64,000 nucleotides of DNA from Campanula takesimana (lineage: Eukaryota; Streptophyta; Magnoliopsida; Asterales; Campanulaceae): the NCBI GenBank assembly GCA_026119855.1, contig JAOWBW010000113.1, positions 1,612,001 through 1,676,000 of the forward strand. The letters run 5' to 3'. Positions 23,382 through 35,000 of the stretch are shown here, in pieces. The position numbers were made by a program, and so were the translations under genes. Under the pieces are notes generated by a model. It was given only the letters and a program-made list of their open reading frames with translations, was not told where the DNA came from and searched no databases. Each line of letters begins with the position of its first letter. Position 1 is the stretch's first letter.

Positions 23382-23849
23382 TGTTGGGATTGGAGTCCTA
23401 AACTACGAGGAAGCAAAGGAGTCTAAGTCGTGGGAGTTGGTGAGATCAAGAAGGAGTTCAAACCGGAGGAGAATTTCTGGGCGGGGAAGCAGGCGGGCGC
23501 TCAACTAGGCAGTAAGTTGGTACGCCTGGAATCTTAATTCGAGCGGGCGCCTGGTCTGTCGGCCAGAAATTATTTGTTTCCTATTTTGATGCAATCTCTA
23601 CCAAATCGACCTACGGCTTCCTTGTACTGCTATATAAGCATAGATACGACCTAGAACACATTGTAGCAACATATTAAAAGGTGTTTAATAATATATTGAC
23701 TTGGCGATTGCCCCCGGACGTAGTTCATGTGTTGAACGAACCGGGTAAACAATTCTTGTGCTCTTGTGTGTGTGATTATCTCATATTGTGCTTGTGGGTT
23801 TTGTGTTCTTTATTCAGATTGCTATAGGGGTACCACTAAATTCCCAACA
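23382..23849 (+). repeat. Solo Copia-type LTR
   Basis: 468 bp with inverted ends TGTTGGGA/TCCCAACA and exact target duplication CCCCA (23377-23381, 23850-23854). No internal region remains, which indicates LTR-LTR recombination. It shares with Copia-1 the tail block gcccccggacgtag...cgggtaaacaattcttgtg and GC motifs (gcgggcgctc; gagcgggcgcc) followed by tcggccagaaat and a TATA-like tatataagcat, so it is a distant relative of Copia-1 in plus orientation. Confidence 0.88.
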
Positions 23850-23854
23850 CCCCA

Positions 23855-25000
23855 CCCCCACCAAAAAAAAAAAAGAAAAAAAAAGATGACCTCAAATAAG
23901 TCATGTATATTAATGAAATCGTTAATGTGTGTGTCAAAAGAAGCTACGAAGTCTACTTCAAAAACCCGATTGTCACTCTTTCAATCTCAATATGTACATC
24001 GCAACAGCATAATGCTAACAGCCCAAAAGTGTTGGCTCAAACAAAATAGGAATACGATTATAAAAGTTTTGGAAGGCGCAAGTGTGAGAATACTAATTTC
24101 ATATACAAGTATCTCAAGACGGGAGTGATAATATTACAAGAAGCTACAGGGTACATAGTGGTGGATTCATCATAAAGGATCAAGACTTGGATCCTACTGG
24201 GGTGAGTAACGAAAGCACTAGTGTGAACTCAACCATTAGTAGTACTGCCTAGAGTCAAATAGAGGAGTGTTTAATTTGACTACAAGAGATTTGGTCAGAG
24301 TGAGCAACAAAAAACTTCCACAAAACAATTGAAACTAGAGATTTAGGGTGACTGGCGTAGATAGCAACGTAGCAGGCTATATTACTGAATGGATCTGTCT
24401 CTGTTGTGCAACTGGCTATATATTCAAAGAAGTAATGTATTAAATCCATATACAGAACAACATATCGTCCATCCATCGTTCACTCAAAAGATTGGCGAAC
24501 AGAAATGCGACATTTAATGGGCTCTAATGTGTCAATGACCAGAAGTAAGCGACTAATAAAAATACTGCAGTTGCAACTTACAAGTCTAAAAGAATTTGTT
24601 CTACACCAAAACCGTAAGGGCTGAGGAACTAACTTAATGCAAGAATATAGTACAATATTTCATCACCATAAGAACCACATCACTTCATCAACAACTTTCA
24701 TAATGCTGCAATTATGAATTATTATCATATTTACCAAAGCATTTCCCTCTTCCATTATAAGCTTAATTACAAACAAACAACATACTAATATCACAAAGAT
24801 TACAAACCATTCACATCACAATATTAACTGCATGTCAAAACATTATAAGGGACGGAGGGAGTATCATATAAAGGATATATGGGGGTGGGTATTCAAAGCA
24901 CAGATTCAACAACAAAAGCAAGAAGAACTCGAACCATTTTAGTCATGCAATTGAGCTTCCAAAACTGTTGTTTGGTGATTCAAAGTCGTCAAAAAAGAGC
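23855..25000. other. Intergenic; no gene recognised
   Basis: One isolated Stowaway right end (gggacggagggagta) lies at 24849-24863 with no visible left partner. The region just before 25000 probably includes the 3' untranslated sequence of the SAM-domain gene. Confidence 0.4.
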
Positions 25001-25981
25001 TCAGGAGAACCCTTTCTGAAGCTTTAGAATTGAAGTGTACATTTTTCGCCTCGAGCCAACAGCATTTATTCCTATATCCTTGAGATCCTCCAATGTCAAC
25101 ATAGGCAAAACTTCATCATCCACCTCATGGATCTCAAACATAGGAGCATACTTCTCTAACCCTAATCCATTCAACCAATCCCATACTCCATCATCGAGCA
25201 ATCTACTCCTGTCCCGAGCACCCCCAAAATTGCCACCATTACTTGTTGTGCATCTCCGATCGCCACGAGAATTTGATTCCGGCAATCCCTCATCCCGGTC
25301 TTGACTCTCCGACACTCTAGTCCTTACCGGTCTCCAGTAGTCAAGACCTACATTGTCAACGGAGTGAACTGGACTCTGTTCCTTCAATAATGGACTATCG
25401 GAATATTCCTGTTCAAAATCCCTAAATTCAACCTCATTACTCTCGTACCTGCTATTATTCTCTTCGGTTCCATTATTCAGCCTCGGGGCTGTCCAATTCG
25501 TTCTCACCCTTTTGACCGATCTCCTCAATTTTGACTTCCTGTTATCAAATTTGAGATTGTCTTTCGAATCACGATTCCCGCTTTCGTGGTAATCAGCGCC
25601 ACCGCTAGTGGCAGCAGCTCCACCGTTGACTAGGTTTGTCAGCGGTCTGACCTTGGAAGATTTGGCGGCAAAAGTGGGGTCCTTGTGGTATCTCCAAGCC
25701 TTGGGGCGACGTGGATGAGAAGAGTCGTAAGAGAGAGTAGCTGGCTGGTCCCCGATCTCGCCTAATCGAACGCTGGGACGACGCTGTCGTTTTGGGGCTA
25801 AACTCTGCTGCATCAAAAGATTACTGTTTTGAAACACGCTCGCGTTCGTCTCAGCAGTAGGCAGCACAATTACAGGCGGGGGAGCTGTGACGACGACGGC
25901 GGCGGCGGTAATAGTGTTGATTGGGGTAGTGATGGTAGTTGCGGCGGCGATTGGGACGTCAGGTAGCGGTAATTCCGCCAT
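25001..25981 (-). CDS. SAM-domain protein, intronless
   Basis: A single 326-codon frame. The last about 62 residues (from VWDWLNGLGLEKYAPMFEIH to the LKLQKGFS end) form a sterile alpha motif: helix 1 with W-L-LGLEKY, then L-LTLEDLKDIGI and GSRRKM. SAM domains of this type mediate protein-protein or RNA contacts. The N-terminal two thirds are low complexity: an Ala/Thr/Pro-rich opening, a basic stretch (KSKLRRSVKRVR) that could serve nuclear targeting or nucleic-acid binding, and an acidic Ser-rich linker. The layout (disordered basic region plus C-terminal SAM) matches a small family of uncharacterised plant proteins. The ATG at 25981 is the first in frame; the gene is divergent from the PcnB-like gene. 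Specific function unknown. Confidence 0.88.
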   Translation of the reverse strand: MAELPLPDVPIAAATTITTPINTITAAAVVVTAPPPVIVLPTAETNASVFQNSNLLMQQSLAPKRQRRPSVRLGEIGDQPATLSYDSSHPRRPKAWRYHKDPTFAAKSSKVRPLTNLVNGGAAATSGGADYHESGNRDSKDNLKFDNRKSKLRRSVKRVRTNWTAPRLNNGTEENNSRYESNEVEFRDFEQEYSDSPLLKEQSPVHSVDNVGLDYWRPVRTRVSESQDRDEGLPESNSRGDRRCTTSNGGNFGGARDRSRLLDDGVWDWLNGLGLEKYAPMFEIHEVDDEVLPMLTLEDLKDIGINAVGSRRKMYTSILKLQKGFS

Positions 25982-26371
25982 TAAAAAGAGAGCGGGAGAG
26001 AATCGGAGGGGATTTTTCCCGGAAATAGTGAGGCAGTTGAATCTGTTATTGAATTGATCCCATCAGATTTTGCCCTTTTTGGAGTTGGGATTTGTGAAGT
26101 GAAGTTCTTCAGTGCAGTGCAGTGCAGAGATGGCGAGAGGGCGGCTAAGGATATTTGGGCCTACAAGTTTGGGCTGTAGTTGGAGGCCCAAATAAACCAT
26201 CAGATAATAAATGGGCCAAAATATCTGGGACTGTATTCAGGATAATAAATTGGATCCCAGAAAATATTCGCGTATTTATGAGATATAACACACACACACA
26301 CACACACACACACAGTGAGAAATTAATTTGAAGGAGATTGTTTGTGGCATGGTGAAGGTTTGGTGGTGTTA
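25982..26371. promoter_or_regulatory. Shared divergent promoter region with (CA)n
   Basis: Only 390 bp separate the start codons of the SAM-domain gene (minus) and the PcnB-like gene (plus), so both promoters and 5' leaders must fit here. A (CA)12 microsatellite occupies about 26289-26314. No clear TATA box is visible on either strand. Confidence 0.55.
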
Positions 26372-28969
26372 ATGGCGATTGCTGCTGTCCATGGTTTTGC
26401 GACCCGACCCCAAATCTCTTCCCGTCGCCCCTTCATCCACTGCTATCGCAAGGTACTCCTCTTTTTGAACCAAAACAATCAAACATTATGACCTATAATT
26501 GGATTTGGAATTGGAAATGCAGCTAAATTTTGAGTTTGATTTGGTTAAATTCAGTTTTTGAATTGTTTCTGTGCATTCAATAATAGCATTAATCATTAAT
26601 TTCTATTTGCAAATATTGGACTAATCGTTTGGTTGAATATTTAGATAAGCCAAAGCAGCTCCGTTGCAGTTAATGAAAAACTCGTTGAATCAACAAGTGT
26701 TGTCAAGCTTCCAACAGCCTCATTTTCCAAAGGTGAATTATTGTGTAAACTCATTTTTCAAGGAAGAGATATGTGAGATTCTTTCTGTTGTTACTGAATA
26801 TTGTATTCATTTTTAAGAGTTTGTGAAAGTTGCATTTTTTTTATGAACTAGGGAGTCGTGATTGCACACCAAAGGAATGGAAGAAGATTAGTTCGATACA
26901 ACTTGGAATTACGACCCAAATTATTACAAAGCCAGCAAGATTGGTTTTAGATGTTCTACGGAAAAAAGGTACTTGCTTGTGTGTGTGTCTGATTTTGTTA
27001 TTGTACATCCCTATTATCTAAATGCAACCTGGTTATGTCCCATTTCAACACCGCAACAAATTCATTTTTGATTTGTTTAATCATATGAAGGTTTAGTTAT
27101 CACTTCAAACATACTAAGGTGAATGCTTGCCATTCCTTGATATTTTGCTTTCCAGACTTATTATGTACTCCCTCCTTCCGAATATGATCTTACCACTTTT
27201 TTTTCTGTTCATTTGAGCAATAAATTTAGGTTAATTCAATTATCCTAATGAAAATTCAAAACTTGTTATTGGTACACCATTGTAAATACTATCAATAACA
27301 ATTTTTAGATGCTCATTAGGATGATTAAATTAACCTAAAATTAATACTCAAAGTACCTTCGTATCGACAGCAAAAAAAGTAGCAAGATCATTTCGAGACG
27401 GAGGGAGTATGTGTAGAATGGTTTGAAACATGATGTCGTTATATCATAGTTGTGCTAGTTAACTAAGTGCAACCTTGATATGGCATCTAAATTTATGACA
27501 CAAGATTGATACATCCATCATCTCGTGAAGTTAATATATTTTTCATGACTGTTTTTTTGTTGTTGTAGGATATAAAGTCTACCTTGTTGGTGGTTGTGTG
27601 CGGGACCTTCTATTAAAGAGAACTCCCAAAGATTATGACATTATAACATCAGCTGAGCTTAAAGAGGTTCTTTTTTTCAGTTCTCACAAAGAACATCACC
27701 TTGTTCTTTGCTTTAGAATTTTCTTTCTATTATTGTTAATATTATTAATATATCTACAGACTCTATTTAAATGGCATTATTTAGTTAAGTACGATTGATA
27801 TCGCAAATACTTCCACAAGTTCCATTATGAGATCTATTTTACTACTTTTGGCCTAGCAATTTCTCTCGTGTTATGTCCTAGAACCTTTCCATCAGTTGAC
27901 CAGAAAGAATGTGGTGCAAGTGTCTGGAGCTTGTGGCCGTGGGCCAGTGGTGTATTGGGTGCATGACACCCTGGATGGAACAATGATTTGAATATGTTTT
28001 CCTTGCATTGCTCCCCCTTGCATGAGATTGAACCTGCTTAATAATTTGCAGGTCAAAAGAGCGTTTCACCGCTGTGAAATTGTTGGAAGGCGGTTCCCCA
28101 TATGCCATGTATATGTAGATGATATTATTGTGGAGGTTGGTTGTGTAATTCACTGCAAGTTGTATGAGTACATATTTTTGATCATCTTTCTTCATGTGAA
28201 AGGGACTCTATATGTAACAGGTTTCAAGTTTTAGCACCTCCAGAAAGAAGTTTGGACGGCAGTCTAATGATAACTTTCAAAGGCCTCCTGGTTGCAATCA
28301 ATGGGATTTCACTCGCTGGAGAAACTGTATGCTGAGGGATTTTACGATCAACGGGTAGCAAGATTTATTGCCTTTGGAAAAACTTTCTAAATAATTATTT
28401 TGCCTATCTTGATGTAATTCATGCTTAAATGATACAGAGAACCATATTATCTTTTACAGGTTGATGTTTGATCCATTTACGGAGATAGTCTATGACTATA
28501 CGGGCGGAATTGAAGATATCCAAAAGGCTAAAGTGTGCATGTAGTCTTTACAGTTTCACTTCCAACCGTTATGATATGAACGCTAGTGGGACACTTTGCT
28601 AATCGTTTAATTTAACATCCTACAGGTTCGGTGTGTTATACCCGCAAGTACTTCTTTTGTGGAAGATTGTGGTGCGTTTTCTTTTCTGTGACTTTTTTTT
28701 CTTTCACTAGTCAGGTACTGCACTTACTAAGTGTACTTTTGCCACATAACATTGGCATTTGAGAAACCTAGTGATGCATGTTATGCAGCCCGCATTTTGC
28801 GAGGGGTGAGAATAGCTGCTCGTTTAGGATTTCGTTTCACAAAAGAAACATCTCATTTTGTAAAAGTGTTATCCAATTCATTGTTGACACTTGACAAGGT
28901 ACGCCATCTTCGGCTCATCATTTATCATATTATTTCAGCATTCAGCTTTATCACACAAAATGCATGCAA

Positions 28970-29044
<75 letters not shown>

Positions 29045-32000
29045 CTATCTATATGCAGGGAAGAATTCTCATGGAATTGAATTATATGCTTGCTTATGGA
29101 TCTGCAGAGGCTTCTCTAAGGTTATTGTGGAAGTTTGGACTCCTAGAGATTCTTCTGCCCATTCAAGTATGTGGTTCTTTTCCTCCTTGAAAACTGGATT
29201 AATTTTCTCCAGTTTCATGCTAATTAATTATGTGACATATTATGGGCACTACGCAGGCATCATACTTTGTTTCCCTTGGATTTCGAAGACGTGATACCAG
29301 ATCAAACTTGCTTCTGGTTAGTTGACTATTTTGACTTTGTGATTGCTCCTCTTTCATTGAGACTTAATCACAATCTTATTTAATTTGTGATTTTGGTTAT
29401 ATGCAGTCTTTATTTTCTAAACTGGATAAACTACTTGCACCCGATCGGCCATGCAATTGTTGCCTGTGGTAAGAATCTTCTTTAAAATTTTAATATCTGC
29501 TTGAGATGTTATACAATAAAACCATTAAAGTGAAACTTGTATGATTCTTTCTTTAGAGTGTGGATGTCATCAACATGGGTCATTTGGGCTGTAAGGTTCT
29601 CCTTAATTGAAGGCCGGCTAATGTACCAATTCACTGAAACTCTTGTTTATCCAAATCAAATCTAATGATGAAAGTTCATGTAACATCCCAAATTTTCAGA
29701 GTAAAATAATATCCTTTAAATAAATAAAATCCGTCCCCAAACGCGGGAAAACAACGGTCTTAAACCATAATTCAAACATCAACGGCTAGTATCTCTAACC
29801 ACTATTCAAATAATTAACGGAAGCGAATTTAACTGTCTTTCAAAAACTCCAACGGCTAGACATAACCATCATTCAAATAAACATTCTGACTACTACTAAA
29901 ACTCCTTAAACTTCGTCATTAAGGGTCTTCATTATCACCTCAACAACTCTTCTTTTGTCCTTCGAGACCGTCTCCTATTTATATCCTGGAGAACAAATAT
30001 TATGGAAGGGGTGAGCGAACAATGCTCAGTAAGTTCATACGGGATCTCTCCGGGTACTAAGGAGAGATGACCGGAAGAACAGAACGATAATAACATTTTT
30101 AAAGATAAGCTTTTCATAGCAAGATAAGTTAACCGCAGATATTCAAAACAGTTAACAAAGTAGACTTTCAAAAGAAATGTGGCATTAATTTCCGAATCCG
30201 TCAATTCCAATATAACGTCACCATTTCAGGTGCAATGCCTGATCAGGGCATTTATATAAGATTTATCATGATAATCAACTACTTCATTTAAGCAGTACAA
30301 AAATCTAGTTCTTTTTCATTTCAAACTAGATTAACCTACTTAGTCCTTTTCATATCAGACTAAGCGAACGTCTATACCACATTGAGATATAGCGAAGTAA
30401 GCGAATGTCTATACCACATTGAGATATAGCAAAGTACGCGAATGTCTATACCACATTAAGATATAGCAAAGTAGCGAATGTCTATACCACATTAAGATAT
30501 AGCAAAGTTAGCGAATGTCTATACCACATTAAGATATAGTAAGGTTTCAACTTAGTGTTCAAGGTACGAGAACACTACAATTTCAAAGATATGTTTTTGG
30601 TACCCATTGATTTAAAACATGTCAAGGGGTAGGAACATTCAAAAGGCGTTCACAACTTTTAAGAATTCAAATGTTACCGCCACTAGGTAACTACTCATGA
30701 AAGAATATATAGGAATCCTACATTAAAGGATAGAGACATCAAGAACTAAGGATCGTAATCCCTTACCTTAGCCTTGCAGTCTTCACTTAGCAAATTCACG
30801 TGCAAAATCTACAAACACGCAAACACGGCTTTCTTAGGAACATGAATTACTTTAATTCTCCGTCCCCATTAGACTTTATTTTACTTTCTTAACTTCACGA
30901 GTTCATCATCTTAAACTCTTTGTTAGGGTTCGTTCTACCCGTTATTGGTGTTCCCAAAATACCCCTTTCGGATTACTAAATACCCTTAGGGTTACATTAA
31001 TTCCGTTCCCAAATAATCGGTTTTAGGGTTTCATTCATCCTATTTAAAACACTATTCTCAGCTTATAAAATCACTATTCACACATTTAATCACTATTCAC
31101 AGATTAATCACTATTCACAGATTAATCACTATTCACGTTACTGTTCACGCACGTAAAATCACTGTTCACAGTACGTCACACACACTGTTTTCACCATTTG
31201 AAACACACACACATACACGCATAACACAAAACACACACACACAGAACACATACCTAACGCACACACCCAGTATATACATAACGTGCACACCCACTGGACA
31301 CACACACTTCACGCACAACACACACACGCTTCACGCACACACACACACACTGCCACACACTCATGGCAGCACACACGCACACACATAAATCAGCACACAC
31401 ACACATAAATCAGCACACACACACAGCATTCATCATCTTCTTCCTCTTCTTAATTCCTATTACTCAAACCCTAGTTCATCACTCTCAATTTAGGGTTCCC
31501 CAACCATGATTTTCTAATGGTTTCATTAATCAAAGATGAATAATAAAAGGTTAGGAAGGTTTAGGGTTTACCTTGGTTGATTTTTTCCTCTTCTTCCTTT
31601 TCCTTCTTGCCCGACCTCTCTCTCTCTGCGATCCTCTCACTGCCGCCGCCTCTCCCTTCTCTATTCCCGTTCTTTACTTTTTTTTCTTTTCTTTTGTGAT
31701 TAATAAAGAGAGGTAGGGTTTATTATGGGCATATATATATACTTAAGGTTTCAATTTCCTATTATAAAAAGGTTAACTAACCTTATTAGGTTTTTAATTT
31801 ATTTGGGCCAACATTAAACCCATTCCATAACTTAATTTATAATAGCCCAACACAAATAATAAAAAAAAATAAAATGGCCGGTTGTTACATTCTTACCTCC
31901 TTAAAAGGGTTTGGTCCTCCAAACCGAACTCGTCATTCTGAAAATAGGTCGGGATACGTTTCTCGCATCTCGCTCTCGAGCTCTCATGTAGCTTCTCTTT

Positions 32001-35000
32001 CAGTATGGTTGCTCCATTGCACTTTTACATAAGGAATCACTCTTTTCCTTAAAGTCTGGTCCTTGCGGTCAACAATCTCCAACTCTTTCCAAAATTTCGA
32101 ACGGTCCCACGTACCTCGGGCTTAACTTCCCGCGAATACCGAATCTCATAACTCCTTTAGTTGGCGAGATTTTCAAAAACACTCTATCCCCTATTTGAAA
32201 TTCTAAATCACGCCTCCTACGATCGGCATAAGATTTCTGTCTACTCTGAAACGTCAACAGCCAATTCCTTATCTGTTGTACTTTGTCCGCCGTCACTTGG
32301 ACGATTTCAGGTCCAGTCAACTTCTTTTCACCTACTTCGTCCCAACAAGTCGGTGATCTACACTTTCGCCCATACAGTGCCTCGTACGGTGCCATTCCAA
32401 TACTAGCATGAAAACTGTTATTATACGCGAACTCTACTAATGGTAAATGTTCATCCCAAGTCCCTTGCCAATCCAACGATGTAGCCCTTAACATATCTTC
32501 CAATGTCTGAATAGTTCTCTCTGATTTCCCATCGGTCTGCGGGTGAAAAGCTGTACTCATTGTCAACTCTGTCCCCAAGGCTTGTTGTAGACTTTTCCAA
32601 AATTTTGACGTGAATCGCGCATCTCTATCAGACACTATTGACACCGGTATTCCATGCAACCTTACAATCTCATCAATATACAACTTAGCCATCTTTTCTA
32701 GCGAATCTGTCACCTTGTAACGACTCGAGTCCGCAGACCCGACCCGCCACATAGGTACCATACACTAGCCCACCAATATGATTCCCTCAAATCTCTATAC
32801 ATCTTTGTACTTCCCGAGTGTACCCGAGTGTACAGAAAACCTCAAACAATAAGCTTCATTCAAAGTCTCTTTTGATATCCTCATTGCTTGGCACCCAAAT
32901 CCTTGATTGGTACCTCACAATTCCGTCTTCTCCTACACGAAAGTCTTTCCCTTTACCTTCCGTGATATTTGCACGTATCTTGATTACTTCCTCATCAAAT
33001 TCTTGTGCTATCTTAATCCTATCCAAAAGAGTAGGTTGTACACTCAAATATGCTATATACCCTTGAACTAGTACTTTCATACCTAACACTTCAATGCGGT
33101 TCCACGCACTTACCTCCTTAGGCTTTAACGTCACTAGGGTTCCATGATTCTTCCTACTTAACACATCCTCCACTTTATTGGCTTTTCCCAGGATGGTATA
33201 AAATTTAACAATCGTAATCCTTTAGTGATTCGAGTCATTTCTTTTACCTCACATTGAGCTCCTTTTGTGTAAAGATATACTTAAGACTCTTATGATCCGT
33301 GTAAATCTGACACGTTGTCCCATATAAGTAATGTCTCTAAATCTTTAACGCGGACACTACTGCTGCTAGCTCCAAATCATGAGTCAGATAATTATTTTCA
33401 TGGACTTTCAATTGTCTCGATGCGTAGGCTATAACCTTGTCATTCTGCATTAACACGCAGCCTAATCCTTTAATTGACGCATCACTATATATCACAAATC
33501 CGTCCTATCCAGAAGGTAACGTAAGAGCTGGTGCAGACACCAATCGTAGCTTTAGCTCTTGGAAATTCTTCTCGCACTCCTCCGACCAAACGAATTTTGC
33601 CCCTTTTTGGGTCAGCCTTGTTAATGGTATAGATAACTTAGAGAAACCTTCAACGAATCTCCTATAATAACCGGCCAATCCCAAGAAACTCCTTATTTCA
33701 CTAACAGTAGTCGGTCTTTCCCAATTCACGACAGCTTCTATTTTTGTTGGGTCCACTGCCATCCCATCCTTTGATACCACATGACCTAAGAACGCTACTT
33801 TCTCCAACCAAAATTCGCACTTCTTGAACTTGGCATATAATTGTTGTTCTCTTAAAATTTGCAGCACTAACCTCAAATGCTCTTCATGTTCCTCCTTAGT
33901 CTTTGAATATATTAAGATATCATCAATGAACACTATAACACACTTGTCTAGAAGTTCTTGAAATACCCTATTCATCAATTTCATAAATGCAGCAGGCTCA
34001 TTAGTCAATCCGAATGGCATCACCAAAAACTCATAGTGACCATACCTTGTCTTAAAGGCAGTCTTCGCAACATCTTCTTTCTTCACACTTAACTGATGAT
34101 AACCAGATCTCAAATCTATTTTCGAGAAATAACATGCACCTCGAAGTTGGTCAAACAAATTATCTATCCTTGGTAACGGGTATTGATTCCTTACCGTCAC
34201 ACGATTCAGTTCTCTATAATCGATACACATTCTCATCGATCCATCCTTCTTCTTTATGAACAACACCGGTGCACCCCACTGTGATACACTTGGTCTTATC
34301 AAACCCTTGTCTAGCAACTCTTGAAGTTGTTCTTTTAATCCTTAAGTTTCGTCAGAGCCATTCTATACGGCGCCTTTGATATAGGTGCGGTTTCTGGTAC
34401 CAAGTCTATAGTAAACCCCACCTCTCTCTCTGGTGGTATTCCAGGCAAATCACGTCCTCAAAATCTCTAATTACAGACATAGATTCAATACTAACTTCCT
34501 TTTTGTCATTCTTGTTAATGTAGGCCAAAATCCATCATTTCCCTTCCTTGAAAATTTGCAAGCTTTCATCACCGAAGTAAAATCTAATCTAGTCCTAGGA
34601 TTCATGCCTTGGAACTTAAACTCTTCTCCAGACGGTAATCTGAAGTGAACTTCCTTTTTAAAACAATCCACATGGGCATGGTATGCAGCTAACCAATCCA
34701 TTCCCAAGATTACATCGAATTCACCAATCTCCAATTCGATCAAATCGACTTCCAATTCCCATCTTGGTTCCATCCTCCGGAACTCCCTTTAGACATAGTT
34801 ATTTCCTTGAGTTAACATCGAGAACTCAGCCATTTTGGCATTACGGATACTCGCCGAATAACATGATACTTTTCGTGCTATCCAGAATACGAGACATTTT
34901 TCACGCACTCTCATACCATAAATGCTTATCATCTATGAGTGTAGATCATCTCAACAGATTATCATTCAAATTATAGGTCGTGTACTAGACCACTGGTCGT

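Noticed and set aside
28731..29294. A 187-codon frame over intron 9 and exon 10 of the PcnB-like gene
   Set aside because: It runs through the CT microsatellite and intron sequence; the true exons 9 and 10 use their own boundaries.
29935..30210. 91-codon minus-strand frame, repeated at 37244-37519
   Set aside because: Identical because it lies in both LTRs of Gypsy-2; no domain, and a chance frame in young LTRs is expected.
30366..30544. Regular 36-bp repeats resembling a CRISPR array
   Set aside because: The units are contiguous with no unique spacers and lie in a plant LTR; no cas genes.
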